From positions 43,667 to 107,666 of the forward strand of contig JAUNTY010000002.1 in the NCBI GenBank assembly GCA_030538415.1: a DNA stretch of 64,000 bases. Reading direction: 5' to 3'. Under the pieces are notes generated by a model. That model saw only the letters and a list, made by a program, of their open reading frames with translations. It was not told where the DNA came from and did not search any database. Both the position numbers and the translations under genes were made by a program. How positions within the stretch are numbered: position 1 is the stretch's first letter; each line of letters begins with the position of its first letter. This document shows positions 43,966 to 52,647 of this stretch, one piece after another. The DNA is from Neisseria sp. (GTDB lineage: Bacteria > Pseudomonadota > Gammaproteobacteria > Burkholderiales > Neisseriaceae).

Positions 43966-44797
43966 AACTGCCGCTTTCTTCGGCCACGCTGCCGTCTTGC
44001 AGATGGATTCCAATCACATCGAAGCCTTCACCCTGAACAATCCGCACCAAGCCTTCTTTGGCCAATTCCAACAGGGCGATAAAGTTCACCACCACATGGG
44101 TGATGCCTTGTTCGGGTTTGAACAATTGGTGAAAGAGGCAGCTTCCTTCGCGCAGGCGGCGCAAAATGACGGTCATCTGCGCGCGCACGGAAATGGCTTC
44201 GCGCACGACTTCATGGCTTTGGGTGTGTTTGGCGCGGGAGAGAATGGCGAGCCAGGCTTGGGTGAGGTCGGCGGTGCGGACTTCGGGCAACTTCGCCTCT
44301 AGCGCGATTTCCAGCGGCAGGTAAGCCCAGGCAAAATCGCGCCCGGCGCGGGGCAGGGCATCCAAGCCTTGCGCGGCGAGCTTCATTTGTTCGTAAGCCA
44401 GCAGGCGGCGCACCAATTCGGCACGCGGGTCGGCGGCTTCGTCGTCTTCGATATTTTCCGGTTGCGGCAGCAGCAGCCGCGATTTAATCTCAATCAACAC
44501 CGCCGCCATCAATAAATATTCGGCGGCAAGGTCGAATTGATGGGTTTCCATTTGCGCGATGTAGTGCAGATATTGCTCGGTGATTTTCACCATCGGAATA
44601 TCCAACACATCAATATTCTGCTTGCGGATCAGATACAAAAGCAAATCCAGCGGCCCTTGGAAACTGTGCAGCACCACTTTCAAAGCATCGGGCGGGATAA
44701 ACAAATCCTGCGGCAAATCGGTAACGGGTTGGCCGAAAATCCACGCCACCGCGTTTTCAGACGGCATGATTTGGGCGCGTTCGGCTTGCGTGCTCAT
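43961..44797 (-). CDS. scpA: segregation and condensation protein ScpA
   Basis: A 278-residue kleisin that bridges SMC heads in the chromosome condensin complex. The N-terminal signature FQGPLDLLLYLIRKQNIDVLDIPMVKITEQYLHYI is at about residues 46-80, followed by YLLMAAVLIEIKSRLLLPQ. A winged-helix-like C-terminus ends GSS. The last codon TAG comes from the end of a Correia-like element, so the native C-terminus may have been altered. Its ATG overlaps the tcdA stop by 4 bases. Confidence 0.95.
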   Translation of the reverse strand: MSTQAERAQIMPSENAVAWIFGQPVTDLPQDLFIPPDALKVVLHSFQGPLDLLLYLIRKQNIDVLDIPMVKITEQYLHYIAQMETHQFDLAAEYLLMAAVLIEIKSRLLLPQPENIEDDEAADPRAELVRRLLAYEQMKLAAQGLDALPRAGRDFAWAYLPLEIALEAKLPEVRTADLTQAWLAILSRAKHTQSHEVVREAISVRAQMTVILRRLREGSCLFHQLFKPEQGITHVVVNFIALLELAKEGLVRIVQGEGFDVIGIHLQDGSVAEESGSS

Positions 44798-45570
44798 GCT
44801 TGGCCGCCGATGTGCTCAATCGCGGCTTGGGTGCAATAAAGGCCGAATGTGGCGGTGACCAGCATACTCGCGCCGTAGCCCGCGCACGACAAACCCTGCG
44901 GTGCGGCATCGGCATCACAAGCTTCGCCCGATTGCGGCGGGGTGATGTTTTCGGTGGAATACACGCAAGGCACCCGCATCTTGGCGGCAGTGTCGCGGCT
45001 GAAACCGTGGCGTTTGCGCAAGGTGTAGCGCAGATTGGCTAAGAGCGGGTCGTGGGTGACGCGGCTCAAATCGGCGGTTTGGATCAAGGCCGGATTTTTC
45101 TGGCCGCCCGCGCCGCCGCTGAGGATAAACGGCTGCTTGGTTTGCACGAAATGCGCCGCCATCGCCGCTTTCACGCGCACCTGATCGATTGCGTCAATCA
45201 CAAAATCAAAGCGTTCGGCGAACAATTCGGACAGGTTCTCGGGGGTAACGAAATCCTCAATTTCCATCACTTCGCAGGCCGGATTGATTTGCAGGATGCG
45301 CTCGTGCAGCGCCGTCACCTTGGCCTTGCCGAAATCGTCGGTAAGCGCGTGCAGCTGGCGGTTGACGTTGGATTCGGCGACATTGTCCAAATCAATCAGG
45401 CTTAAACGGCCGATGCCCGAGCGCGCCAGCGCTTCCACCGCCCACGAGCCGACCCCGCCCACGCCGACCACGCAAACATGCGCTGCCGCAAAGCGGCGCA
45501 AGGCTTCGTTGCCATATAAACGGGCAATGCCGCCGAAGCGGCGGGCAGAGGCGGAAACAGGTTCAGACAT
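44794..45570 (-). CDS. tcdA: tRNA threonylcarbamoyladenosine dehydratase
   Basis: A 258-residue E1-like enzyme that cyclises t6A to ct6A at position 37 of ANN-decoding tRNAs. RFGGIARLYGNEALRRF, the nucleotide loop VVGVGGVGSWAVEALARSGIG (about 34-54), LIDLDNVAESNVNRQ and FVIDAIDQVRVK are typical of TcdA/CsdL. The VYSTE segment is also present. Transcribed with scpA (4-base overlap). Confidence 0.93.
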   Translation of the reverse strand: MSEPVSASARRFGGIARLYGNEALRRFAAAHVCVVGVGGVGSWAVEALARSGIGRLSLIDLDNVAESNVNRQLHALTDDFGKAKVTALHERILQINPACEVMEIEDFVTPENLSELFAERFDFVIDAIDQVRVKAAMAAHFVQTKQPFILSGGAGGQKNPALIQTADLSRVTHDPLLANLRYTLRKRHGFSRDTAAKMRVPCVYSTENITPPQSGEACDADAAPQGLSCAGYGASMLVTATFGLYCTQAAIEHIGGQA

Positions 45571-45707
45571 AACAAGCCTTGTGATAAATCAAAATCAAAT
45601 GAAAAAATGCTGGCAAATCGGCCAGCCCGTATTATACTGCAAGCTCGTAACGAATCCCACTCACACAAGTCTGCGCCATAAAGGCCGGGTTAGAAAGGAG
45701 AACGAAG

Positions 45708-46175
45708 ATGTATAAGCACTTAGTTGTGGCCGTTGATGGCAGCGCTACCTCCCTCAACGCATTGAAACATGCCGCCAGCCTGGCCAGCATCGGCGACACC
45801 CAGCTCACGCTGGTGCATGTGGCCAACCCCGCCGAATACATGGCATTGGCGCCCGAATTCCTGCAGCATGAAAGCTATGAGGCCGCCGCGGTGGCGCAGG
45901 GCAACGAGGTATTGGATTTCGCCGAAAAAAGCGCGCGCGATCAGGGCGTGAACACTGTGCAGAAACATTTGCTGGTGGCCAACAAAGGCGCCCGCGAAAT
46001 GGCGCAGGAGCTGGTGGACTACGCCGACGACCAAGGCGCGGATCTGCTGGTGTTGGGCACCCATGGCCGCACCGGCCTGATGCACCTTCTGATGGGCAGC
46101 TTCGCCGAAACCGTAATGCGCCAAAGCCATCTGCCGTTGCTGGTCATCCGCAGCGAAGGTGAAGACGAAGACTGA
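45708..46175 (+). CDS. universal stress protein (UspA family)
   Basis: A 155-residue single-domain Usp. MYKHLVVAVDGSATSLNALKHA at the start and the nucleotide motif GTHGRTGLMHLLMGSFAETVMRQS (G-x2-G-x9-GS/T type) near 118-141 suggest ATP binding. An acidic tail EGEDED ends it. AGAAAGGAGAA precedes the ATG. Divergent from tcdA. Confidence 0.95.
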   Translation: MYKHLVVAVDGSATSLNALKHAASLASIGDTQLTLVHVANPAEYMALAPEFLQHESYEAAAVAQGNEVLDFAEKSARDQGVNTVQKHLLVANKGAREMAQELVDYADDQGADLLVLGTHGRTGLMHLLMGSFAETVMRQSHLPLLVIRSEGEDED

Positions 46176-46204
46176 GCTGCCTGATATCGGCAGAGTGTCG
46201 TAAA

Positions 46205-46243
46205 TAGGGCTTCCTGACAGCGCAGCGGTGTCAGGAAGCCCTA
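46205..46243. mobile_element. 39-bp minimal form of the TAGGGCTTCCTGACA MITE
   Basis: TAGGGCTTCCTGACA and TGTCAGGAAGCCCTA separated by nine bases. It can form a strong hairpin 30 bases after the Usp gene and may act as its terminator. Confidence 0.65.
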
Positions 46244-46274
46244 AGGCCGTCTGGAAATATGTTCAGACGGCCTT
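46243..46274. terminator. imperfect uptake-sequence hairpin after the Usp gene
   Basis: AAGGCCGTCTGGAA (one substitution in the uptake word) and TTCAGACGGCCTT. Confidence 0.6.
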
Positions 46275-46286
46275 AAGTTTGTGTTT

Positions 46287-46394
46287 TATAGTGGAAAAAC
46301 TTAATTCCTACTACGGCGTTGCTTCGCCTAGCCGTACTAGCTGTACTGTCTTCGGCTTGCTGCCTTGTATTAGAAATTAAGTTTTTCCACTATA
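46287..46394. mobile_element. Correia-like element (TATAGTGGAAAAACTTAAT ends)
   Basis: A 108-bp complete copy with matched ends, between usp and serB. Confidence 0.88.
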
Positions 46395-46426
46395 CTGCAA
46401 TCAGTTAGACATGACAATGCCGAAGT

Positions 46427-47251
46427 TCAGCGGAACCAGCCGCGCACCGCTTCCAAGCCATTGTGATTGATGCGCAAATCCGCCTGCTGCTGGGTTTTCG
46501 GTTTGGCGCGGTAAGCCACGCCGAAGCCAGCTTCTTGGAGCATCGGAATATCGTTCGCCCCGTCGCCCATCGCCAGCACCTGCATTTTCTCCAAGCCCAG
46601 CGCATCACGGTATTGGCGCAGCAAATCCGCCTTGGCCTGCGCGTCGATAATCCGCCCGTTCAGACGGCCGGTGAGTTTGCCGTTTTCGATTTCCAAGACA
46701 TTGGCGTAGGCGTAATCCAAGCCCAGCTGCTGTTGCAGCCGCTCGGTGAAAAAAGTGAAACCGCCCGATACCAGCATAAATTTCACCTGATGGCGTTTGC
46801 ACTCTTCAAGCAGATATTCCGCGCCGGGCGACAGTTGCAACACCTTGTCGAACACCTCCTGCAACACCCCCTCATTCAAGCCCTGAAGCAAACCCACGCG
46901 CTGGCGCAGCGACTGCTCGAAGTCCAATTCGCCGCGCATCGAACGCTCGGTAATCTCGGCCACTTGGTCTTTCAGGCCGACACCCGCCGCGATTTCGTCC
47001 ACACATTCGATGGTAATCAAGGTCGAATCCATGTCGCTGACAATCAAGCCCAAATCGGCAAACGGCAGGTCGGGCAGCACGGCATAATCGATTTGCTGCC
47101 GCTCGAGAATGGCAGCGGCGGCTTCGGGCAGTGCGAAACCGTCGGCGACCGGGATGCGGATGGTGCTCGGGGAATAGGGCGCGGCGGCGGGGAAATCGGC
47201 CAAATCGCAGGAGGCGATGTCGGGATGCTGCAAAACAAGGGTTTGGGTCAT
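46427..47251 (-). CDS. serB: phosphoserine phosphatase
   Basis: A 274-residue HAD-family phosphatase, the last step of serine synthesis. The nucleophile motif is SDMDSTLITIECVDEIA (Asp73, general acid Asp75), motif II lies in MLVSGGFTFF, and motif IV in LAMGDGANDIPMLQEAGFGVAYRAKP. The N-terminal about 65 residues are a short extension, smaller than the ACT-containing SerB forms. Single minus-strand gene. Confidence 0.95.
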   Translation of the reverse strand: MTQTLVLQHPDIASCDLADFPAAAPYSPSTIRIPVADGFALPEAAAAILERQQIDYAVLPDLPFADLGLIVSDMDSTLITIECVDEIAAGVGLKDQVAEITERSMRGELDFEQSLRQRVGLLQGLNEGVLQEVFDKVLQLSPGAEYLLEECKRHQVKFMLVSGGFTFFTERLQQQLGLDYAYANVLEIENGKLTGRLNGRIIDAQAKADLLRQYRDALGLEKMQVLAMGDGANDIPMLQEAGFGVAYRAKPKTQQQADLRINHNGLEAVRGWFR

Positions 47252-47327
47252 GATGTGGTGCCGTGAAAAAAATAATGCCGATTATAAAAGAATTGTCTGA
47301 GGCCGTCTGAAAGAAATGGCAGACGGC

Positions 47328-47362
47328 AAAAAACGCTTTGCGCACAAGACGAAAAGCGTTTT
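47328..47362 (-). terminator. intrinsic terminator after tRNA-Glu
   Basis: On the minus strand AAAACGCTTT and AAAGCGTTTTTT form a T-tailed hairpin beginning 8 bases beyond the tRNA. Confidence 0.8.
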
Positions 47363-47369
47363 AAAAGTA

Positions 47370-47445
47370 TGGCACGCCCACGGGGATTCGAACCCCGGTT
47401 GCCGCCGTGAAAGGGCAGTGTCCTAGGCCTCTAGACGATGGGCGC
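47370..47445 (-). tRNA. tRNA-Glu (anticodon TTC)
   Basis: 76 bases including an encoded CCA (47372-47370). The acceptor GCGCCCA pairs with TGGGCGT, the D arm reads GTCTAGAGGCCTAGGAC, the anticodon loop CTTTCAC gives TTC, and the T arm is CGGGGTTCGAATCCCCG. Confidence 0.95.
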
Positions 47446-47577
47446 GTAACCGAATCGAGAACTATACAGAAGCCGCGCCGGGCTTGTCAATACGCAGTTT
47501 GGCCGATGCGGCGTGCCCTGCTTTCAGACGGCCTCTGCTTGCAGTATAATGCGGCGGTTTGAAACAAGGAATCTGCC

Positions 47578-48477
47578 ATGTGGTTTAAGCAAATCAGTTT
47601 TTATCCGCTCAATCAAGACAAACTGCCCGAATTGGAAACGCTGGCGGCCAAACTTGCCGAGGCCGAATTCGCGCCCTGCCAAGGCTTGGACTGGTTTAGC
47701 GAAGGCTTTGCCGCGCCGGTGCCGTTTTCGCCCGAAGCGGTGTTTCCCGCCGATTACACTTGGCGGGTGGCCTTGAAAAAAGAAGAGAAAGTATTGCCTG
47801 CGGGCGTGATCCGCGATATTTTGGACGAGCGTGTGGCCGAGATTCAGAATGCCGAAGCGCGCAATGTCGGCCGCAAGGAAAAACAAGAATTAAAAGAACA
47901 GATTACCGATGATTTGCTGCCGCGCGCATTTACCCGCAGCAGCCGTATCCAAGCGGTTTTCGATACCAAACACGGCTTTTTGCTGGTCAACAATGCTGCG
48001 GCGGCGAAAGCGGAAAACCTGCTCACCAAGCTGCGCGAAGCCCTCGGCGGCCTCGAAGCCAGCCTGCCGAATACCAAACAATCGCCCGGCAGCCTGATGA
48101 CCGATTGGTTATTAAAAGGCAGCGGCGACGGCGGTTTCGAGCTCGACAGCGATTGCGAACTCAAAGGCGTGGGCGATGTGGTGCCGACGGTGAAGGTGTC
48201 GAAGCAGGATCTGACCGCCGACGAAGTGGTGCAACACGTGAAAAACGGCAAAACCGTCACCCAGCTCGGTCTGACTTGGCGCGACCAGATCAGCTTCATC
48301 CTCACCCAGGATTTCACCCTCAAACGCATCCAATATTTGGATGTATTGCAGGAAGAAGCCGAAGGCCACGGTGATGATGCCGCCAGCCTTGCTTTTGCCT
48401 CGCAAATCCTGATGAGCGAAGCCTTGAGTACCATGATTGAAGAATTGGTGTCGTATTTGGGCGGTTGGCAGGAATAA
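47578..48477 (+). CDS. rdgC: recombination-associated protein RdgC
   Basis: A 299-residue RdgC, a ring-shaped DNA-binding protein that restrains RecA; in Neisseria it has been linked to pilin antigenic variation. It starts MWFKQISFYPL, and SEGFAAPVPFSPEAVFPADYTWRVALKKEEKVLPAGVIRD, RKEKQELKEQITDDLLPRAF and NGKTVTQLGLTW are family blocks. Single gene, with tRNA-Glu divergent upstream. Confidence 0.96.
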   Translation: MWFKQISFYPLNQDKLPELETLAAKLAEAEFAPCQGLDWFSEGFAAPVPFSPEAVFPADYTWRVALKKEEKVLPAGVIRDILDERVAEIQNAEARNVGRKEKQELKEQITDDLLPRAFTRSSRIQAVFDTKHGFLLVNNAAAAKAENLLTKLREALGGLEASLPNTKQSPGSLMTDWLLKGSGDGGFELDSDCELKGVGDVVPTVKVSKQDLTADEVVQHVKNGKTVTQLGLTWRDQISFILTQDFTLKRIQYLDVLQEEAEGHGDDAASLAFASQILMSEALSTMIEELVSYLGGWQE

Positions 48478-48479
48478 TG

Positions 48480-48512
48480 TTCAGACGGCCTGATATAATA
48501 GGCCGTCTGAAA
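48480..48512. terminator. uptake-sequence inverted pair between rdgC and the MORN-type gene
   Basis: TTCAGACGGCCT and AGGCCGTCTGAAA in tail-to-tail order around GATATAAT. The loop contains TATAAT, so this spot could also hold the -10 of the next gene. Confidence 0.5.
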
Positions 48513-48528
48513 ACATCAAGGAGCCGAG

Positions 48529-48939
48529 ATGTTGAAATCCGCTGTATTTTTGGCGCTGGCCTTGGGCTTTTCCCTGCCTGCCGCTGCCGAAATCATCGAC
48601 AATTACCAGGGCAACGGCTGCCGCTATGAAGGCGCGGTCGGTAAAGACGGCAAGCCCGAAGGCAGGGGCAGCTGGCGGTGCGCGGACGGGCGCAGCTACA
48701 GCGGCCAGTTTAAAAAAGGCCGGTTTGACGGCAAAGGGGTGTATGGCGCTCATGTGACCCGGCAGATGTTTTTGGCGCCTTTTAATATCAACAGCATCAA
48801 CCTCAAAAACATGGATCTGGAAGGCCGTTTTGAAAACGGTCTTGCCCAGGGCACGTTTAAAGTGTTTCAGGATGGCGAGCAGCGGTTTGTCATGAAGTTT
48901 GAACGCGGCATGCTGCAGGAAGTGACGCTGCCCAAATAA
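48529..48939 (+). CDS. secreted MORN-repeat-like protein
   Basis: A 136-residue protein with a cleavable signal peptide (hydrophobic residues about 4-20, AVFLALALGFSLPAAA). The mature part has MORN-type repeats: GCRYEGAVGKDGKPEGRGSWRC, GRSYSGQFKKGRFDGKGVYG and LEGRFENGLAQGTF. Two Cys (in GNGCRYEG and SWRCADG) could form a disulfide in the periplasm. The function of such short secreted MORN proteins is not known to me. Confidence 0.82.
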   Translation: MLKSAVFLALALGFSLPAAAEIIDNYQGNGCRYEGAVGKDGKPEGRGSWRCADGRSYSGQFKKGRFDGKGVYGAHVTRQMFLAPFNINSINLKNMDLEGRFENGLAQGTFKVFQDGEQRFVMKFERGMLQEVTLPK

Positions 48940-48949
48940 AGCATCGCAA

Positions 48950-49021
48950 TATAGTCGGAGAAATTAGATTTTGATACAAGGCGAGTCAACGCCATAGCAG
49001 AAACTCATTTCTTCGACTATA
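48950..49021. mobile_element. 72-bp internally deleted Correia-like element
   Basis: The ends TATAGTCGGAGAAATTAG / CTCATTTCTTCGACTATA enclose the same short core as 38745 and 22538. Confidence 0.8.
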
Positions 49022-49089
49022 AACGACCATCAGGTTTCAGACGGCCTCTGCAAGGCATGCCGTCTGAAAACGACAACAAGGAATCCCAA

Positions 49090-49656
49090 ATGAGCATCAA
49101 ATCCGACAAATGGATACGCCGCATGAGCGAAGAACACGGCATGATCGAGCCGTATGAGCCGGGTCAGGTCAAGGAAATCGACGGTCAGAAAATCATTTCC
49201 TACGGCACCTCCAGCTACGGCTACGACATCCGCTGCGCCAACGAATTCAAGATTTTCACCAACATCAACAGCACCATCGTCGATCCGAAAAACTTTGACC
49301 CGAAAAACTTCGTCACCGTCGAAGACGACTGCTGCATCATCCCGCCCAATTCCTTCGCGCTCGCCCGCACGGTGGAATATTTCCGCATTCCGCGCAATGT
49401 GCTCACCGTCTGCCTCGGCAAATCCACCTACGCCCGCTGCGGCATCATTGTCAACGTCACCCCGTTCGAGCCGGAATGGGAAGGCTATGTGACCCTCGAA
49501 TTTTCCAACACCACGCCGCTGCCCGCCAAAATCTACGCCGGCGAAGGCGTGGCGCAGGTATTGTTTTTCGAAAGCGACGAAGTCTGCGAAACCTCGTATA
49601 AAGACCGCAACGGCAAATACATGGGGCAAACCGGCGTCACCCTGCCGAAAACCTGA
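49090..49656 (+). CDS. dcd: dCTP deaminase
   Basis: A 188-residue trimeric enzyme converting dCTP to dUTP for thymidylate supply. [23 protein letters not shown] opens the protein. [74 protein letters not shown] (catalytic Glu in the last block) and [11 protein letters not shown] are conserved. The start at 49090 is chosen. An upstream ATG at 49057 lies inside an uptake sequence. Confidence 0.97.
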   Translation: MSIKSDKWIRRMSEEHGMIEPYEPGQVKEIDGQKIISYGTSSYGYDIRCANEFKIFTNINSTIVDPKNFDPKNFVTVEDDCCIIPPNSFALARTVEYFRIPRNVLTVCLGKSTYARCGIIVNVTPFEPEWEGYVTLEFSNTTPLPAKIYAGEGVAQVLFFESDEVCETSYKDRNGKYMGQTGVTLPKT

Positions 49657-49705
49657 GGCCGTCTGAAACAGCAAAGCCGCCTGAAACACATGTTTCAGAC
49701 GGCCT
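49657..49705. terminator. uptake-sequence pair after dcd
   Basis: AGGCCGTCTGAAAC at 49657 and GTTTCAGACGGCCTT ending at 49705 frame a wide hairpin. The right arm also encodes the C-terminus of the minus-strand gene at 49695. Confidence 0.6.
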
Positions 49706-49949
49706 TGTGGCACACAACCGCAACAGCGGCGCAGGCTGCGGAAGATTTTGGCTGCGGCTGTACTGTGGGGAACAGCGGCGCTTTTTGCTTTTGGTATTTT
49801 TCCCGGTCTTCTTCGCGCCGGAATTTCGGTTCCAGCATGTTTTCGCGGCTGAACGTCTGGCGTATTTTTACGCCGATTTCCGGATGGGATTGCAGGTAGT
49901 AGATGCCGCCCAGCAATGCAGCGGCGATGACAAGCAGGCAGGTTCGCAT
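49695..49949 (-). CDS. small single-span membrane protein, unknown
   Basis: An 84-residue protein with one N-terminal hydrophobic segment (LLVIAAALLGGIYYL, residues about 5-19), then a charged stretch (SRENMLEPKFRREEDREKYQKQKAPLF) and an Ala/Val-rich end. GGGAAAAT precedes the ATG. The last codons are provided by an uptake sequence (HKAV then TGA). I know no family. It could be a real inner-membrane small protein; its length and ribosome site support it. Confidence 0.55.
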   Translation of the reverse strand: MRTCLLVIAAALLGGIYYLQSHPEIGVKIRQTFSRENMLEPKFRREEDREKYQKQKAPLFPTVQPQPKSSAACAAVAVVCHKAV

Positions 49950-49995
49950 GATATTTTCCCTCTATAATCTTATCTTATCCGGTAAGCATATAAAG

Positions 49996-50035
49996 AAAGG
50001 CCGTCTGAAACAGTATTTTGTTTCAGACGGCCTTT
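49996..50035. terminator. uptake-sequence hairpin after the phospholipase-D gene
   Basis: AAAGGCCGTCTGAAACA and TGTTTCAGACGGCCTTTT, 37 bases beyond the stop on the minus strand. Confidence 0.75.
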
Positions 50036-50071
50036 TAACAGCCCGAGCGGTTGCAGCGTGTCACACGGGTG

Positions 50072-51517
50072 TCATTTGGGGCGGTTTTTGAACGAAACGA
50101 GCCGGCGCAAAGCCTGCACGGTGGTGCCGCCGCCGCCAATCAGCAGCAGCGCGGCCAGCGGCCAGATGATGATTTGCGGCACAAACCAAATCAGCGCCGC
50201 CAAGAGCAGAATCACCACGCCGATGGTGAGGTAAGACCAGGCTTCCGATTCGTCTACCAAGCGCGTGCCCGACAGGGTGGTGTCAAACGCATGGCTCAGC
50301 TGCATCGCCTGGCGCACCACCGCCTTGGCCTGGCCTTTGTGCAGGCGGCTCATGCCTTGAAACAGGCGCTTGCGCTCGGCAGTCAGCTCGGCGTGCGCCT
50401 GCTCGTTGAGAATGACTTCGGTGGCATGGTTCAAGTCGTTCATAAACGCCCGCTCCAGTTGCGCCACGGTATCGGGGTCTTCGATGGAAACGTCCAATTC
50501 GCGATTGCCATACCAGCTCGACAGATTCAGATTGGTGCTGCCGACGCGCGCCCATTGGCCGTCGATAATCGCGCTTTTGGCGTGGATCATCGTGCCGTTC
50601 CATTCAAACACGCGCACGCCCGCTTCGAGCAGCTGGCGGTATTGGGTGCGCGAGACCGTGCCTATCCATTTGATGTCGGACGTGCGCGGCACCAAAATGC
50701 GTACGTCCACGTCTGCTTTGGCGGCATTAATCAGCGCCTGCACATACATCCGCGTCGGCATGAAATAAGCGTCGGTAATCCACAGATTCTGGCTCGCCAA
50801 ACCGATGACGTTCAAATCCAGCCGCATGGTGTTGATGTTGGCGGGGGTGGTGGCGAGAATGCGCGCGCGGGCGCTGCCGGCGGGATTGCTCTCGGCGCTG
50901 TCGTAGCGGCGCAGGTTCAGGGGCGTGCCGCCTTGCGAGCGCAGGGTGTCATCGAAGGCATCCAACACATCCTGCACAATCGGCCCTTTGAGCATCAGGC
51001 CGGTGTCGCGCCAAGCCTCGATGCCTTTTTCGGGCTTGCCCTGCCAGGCGGCGGAAATGCAGAGGCCGCTGACAAAGGCGGTTTCTTCGTCGATGACGAA
51101 GGATTTGCGGTGGTTGCGCGATAAAATGCCGATGCCGCTGATCCAGCCCAACGGATTGTAGGCGCGCACTTCCGCCCCCGCTTCAACCAGCGGCTTGAAA
51201 AAACCGCGCACATGGGCGTTGAGGCTGCCGAGCCAGTCGTAAACCAGCGCCACTTTCACGCCCTCGGCCAGTTTGTCGAGCAGAATCTGCCGCAGGCGTT
51301 GCCCGAAAGCGTCGGGCGCGAAAATATACATTTCGATGCAGACCGATTCTTTCGCCGCCAGCAAAGCCGCTTCCCAGGCGGGGAAGTTTTCGGTGCTGTC
51401 GAGCAAGAGTTCGATGCGGTTGCCGTAGCGCGAGCTGGCGCCGGAAGCGCGCCGCATCATCTGCTCGATCAGGGCGTAAGGTGCGGGCGTGGCAGGAGTG
51501 GGCAGGTCGGTATTCAT
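50072..51517 (-). CDS. phospholipase-D family protein (cardiolipin synthase B-like)
   Basis: A 481-residue protein with two HKD motifs: HRKSFVID (His136) and HAKSAIIDGQWARVGSTNL (His312). Two hydrophobic segments follow near the C-terminus (LTIGVVILLLAALIWFV and IIIWPLAALLLIGGG, about 427-462), so unlike the typical cardiolipin synthase the membrane anchor is at the C-terminal end. It probably transfers phosphatidyl groups between phospholipids at the inner membrane. Confidence 0.85.
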   Translation of the reverse strand: MNTDLPTPATPAPYALIEQMMRRASGASSRYGNRIELLLDSTENFPAWEAALLAAKESVCIEMYIFAPDAFGQRLRQILLDKLAEGVKVALVYDWLGSLNAHVRGFFKPLVEAGAEVRAYNPLGWISGIGILSRNHRKSFVIDEETAFVSGLCISAAWQGKPEKGIEAWRDTGLMLKGPIVQDVLDAFDDTLRSQGGTPLNLRRYDSAESNPAGSARARILATTPANINTMRLDLNVIGLASQNLWITDAYFMPTRMYVQALINAAKADVDVRILVPRTSDIKWIGTVSRTQYRQLLEAGVRVFEWNGTMIHAKSAIIDGQWARVGSTNLNLSSWYGNRELDVSIEDPDTVAQLERAFMNDLNHATEVILNEQAHAELTAERKRLFQGMSRLHKGQAKAVVRQAMQLSHAFDTTLSGTRLVDESEAWSYLTIGVVILLLAALIWFVPQIIIWPLAALLLIGGGGTTVQALRRLVSFKNRPK

Positions 51518-51662
51518 GTCGGAATGATAAAGGCGGGCTCTATGTTTTGTAAAATGAAGATTCGCTTTGCAGCGGATTCAGGTGCGATTGTGTGCAACAT
51601 CATTAACAGGCCGTCTGAAAGCAATGCTATACTACTTGCCGACTGAAAGGCCGTCTGAAAAA

Positions 51663-51768
51663 TATAGTCGAAGATGTAGATTCTGCTACGGCGTTGGCTC
51701 GCCTAGCCGTACTATCCGTACTGTCTTCGGCTCGCCGCCTTGTATCAGAATCTACATCTCCGACTATA
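51663..51768. mobile_element. Correia-like element upstream of trpA
   Basis: The ends TATAGTCGAAGATGTAGA and TCTACATCTCCGACTATA match for about 18 bases with the GATGTAGA variant on both sides. It ends 25 bases before the trpA ATG, so it may carry or displace the trpA promoter. Confidence 0.87.
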
Positions 51769-51793
51769 TCTTAATAATTATAGAGCAAAAGCC

Positions 51794-52579
51794 ATGAGCA
51801 GAATCCAATCCACGTTCCAAGCCTTAAACGGCAAAAAAGCGCTGATTCCCTATATCACCGTCGGCGACCCCGATACCGCCACCACGCTGGCTTTGATGCA
51901 CAGCCTGGTGGCGAACGGCGCGGATATTCTCGAATTGGGCGTGCCGTTTTCCGACCCGATGGCCGACGGCCCGACCATCCAACGCGCCGCCGAACGTGCA
52001 TTGGCGCAAAACGTGTCGTTGAAAGACGTGTTGGCCGTTGTCAGCGCGTTCCGCCAAAGCAACCAAGCCACGCCGGTGGTGTTGATGGGCTACCTCAATC
52101 CGGTTCACAAAATGGGTTATCAAGCCTTTGCCGAAGCCGCCGCCGAAGCGGGTGTGGACGGCGTGCTCACCGTCGATTCGCCCGTCGAAACCATCGCGCC
52201 GCTGCAAGCCGCGCTCCAGCAGCAAAACATCGACTGCATTTTCCTGATCGCCCCCACCACCACCGACGAGCGGGTGCAAACCATCGCCAAGCTCGCCAGC
52301 GGCTTCGTTTATTATGTGTCGCTCAAAGGCGTCACCGGCTCGGCAGAGTTGGACACCGACGCGGTTTCGCGTAAAATCGAGCATTTACGCAAATACATCG
52401 CCCTGCCCATCGGCGTCGGCTTCGGCATCAGCAATGCTGAGAGCGCGCGCAAAATCGGCGCGGTCGCCGATGCGGTGATTGTCGGCAGCCGCATTGTTAA
52501 AGAAATCGAAGACAATGCGGGCAACGAAGCCGCCGCCGTCGGCGCGTTGGCCAAAACATTGAAAGACGCGATTGTCTGA
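51794..52579 (+). CDS. trpA: tryptophan synthase alpha chain
   Basis: A 261-residue TIM barrel releasing indole from indole-3-glycerol phosphate. [10 protein letters not shown], the catalytic Glu in [21 protein letters not shown] (near 49), Asp in [21 protein letters not shown] and [10 protein letters not shown] are present. trpB is not in the window. accD follows after 68 bases, with one uptake sequence and AAGGAG in between, so they could form one transcript. Confidence 0.98.
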   Translation: MSRIQSTFQALNGKKALIPYITVGDPDTATTLALMHSLVANGADILELGVPFSDPMADGPTIQRAAERALAQNVSLKDVLAVVSAFRQSNQATPVVLMGYLNPVHKMGYQAFAEAAAEAGVDGVLTVDSPVETIAPLQAALQQQNIDCIFLIAPTTTDERVQTIAKLASGFVYYVSLKGVTGSAELDTDAVSRKIEHLRKYIALPIGVGFGISNAESARKIGAVADAVIVGSRIVKEIEDNAGNEAAAVGALAKTLKDAIV

Positions 52580-52647
52580 ATCGCGCCAAGCAAAAACACC
52601 AAGGCCGTCTGAAACCTGCAGACGGCATCATCTGTAAGGAGCTACCC

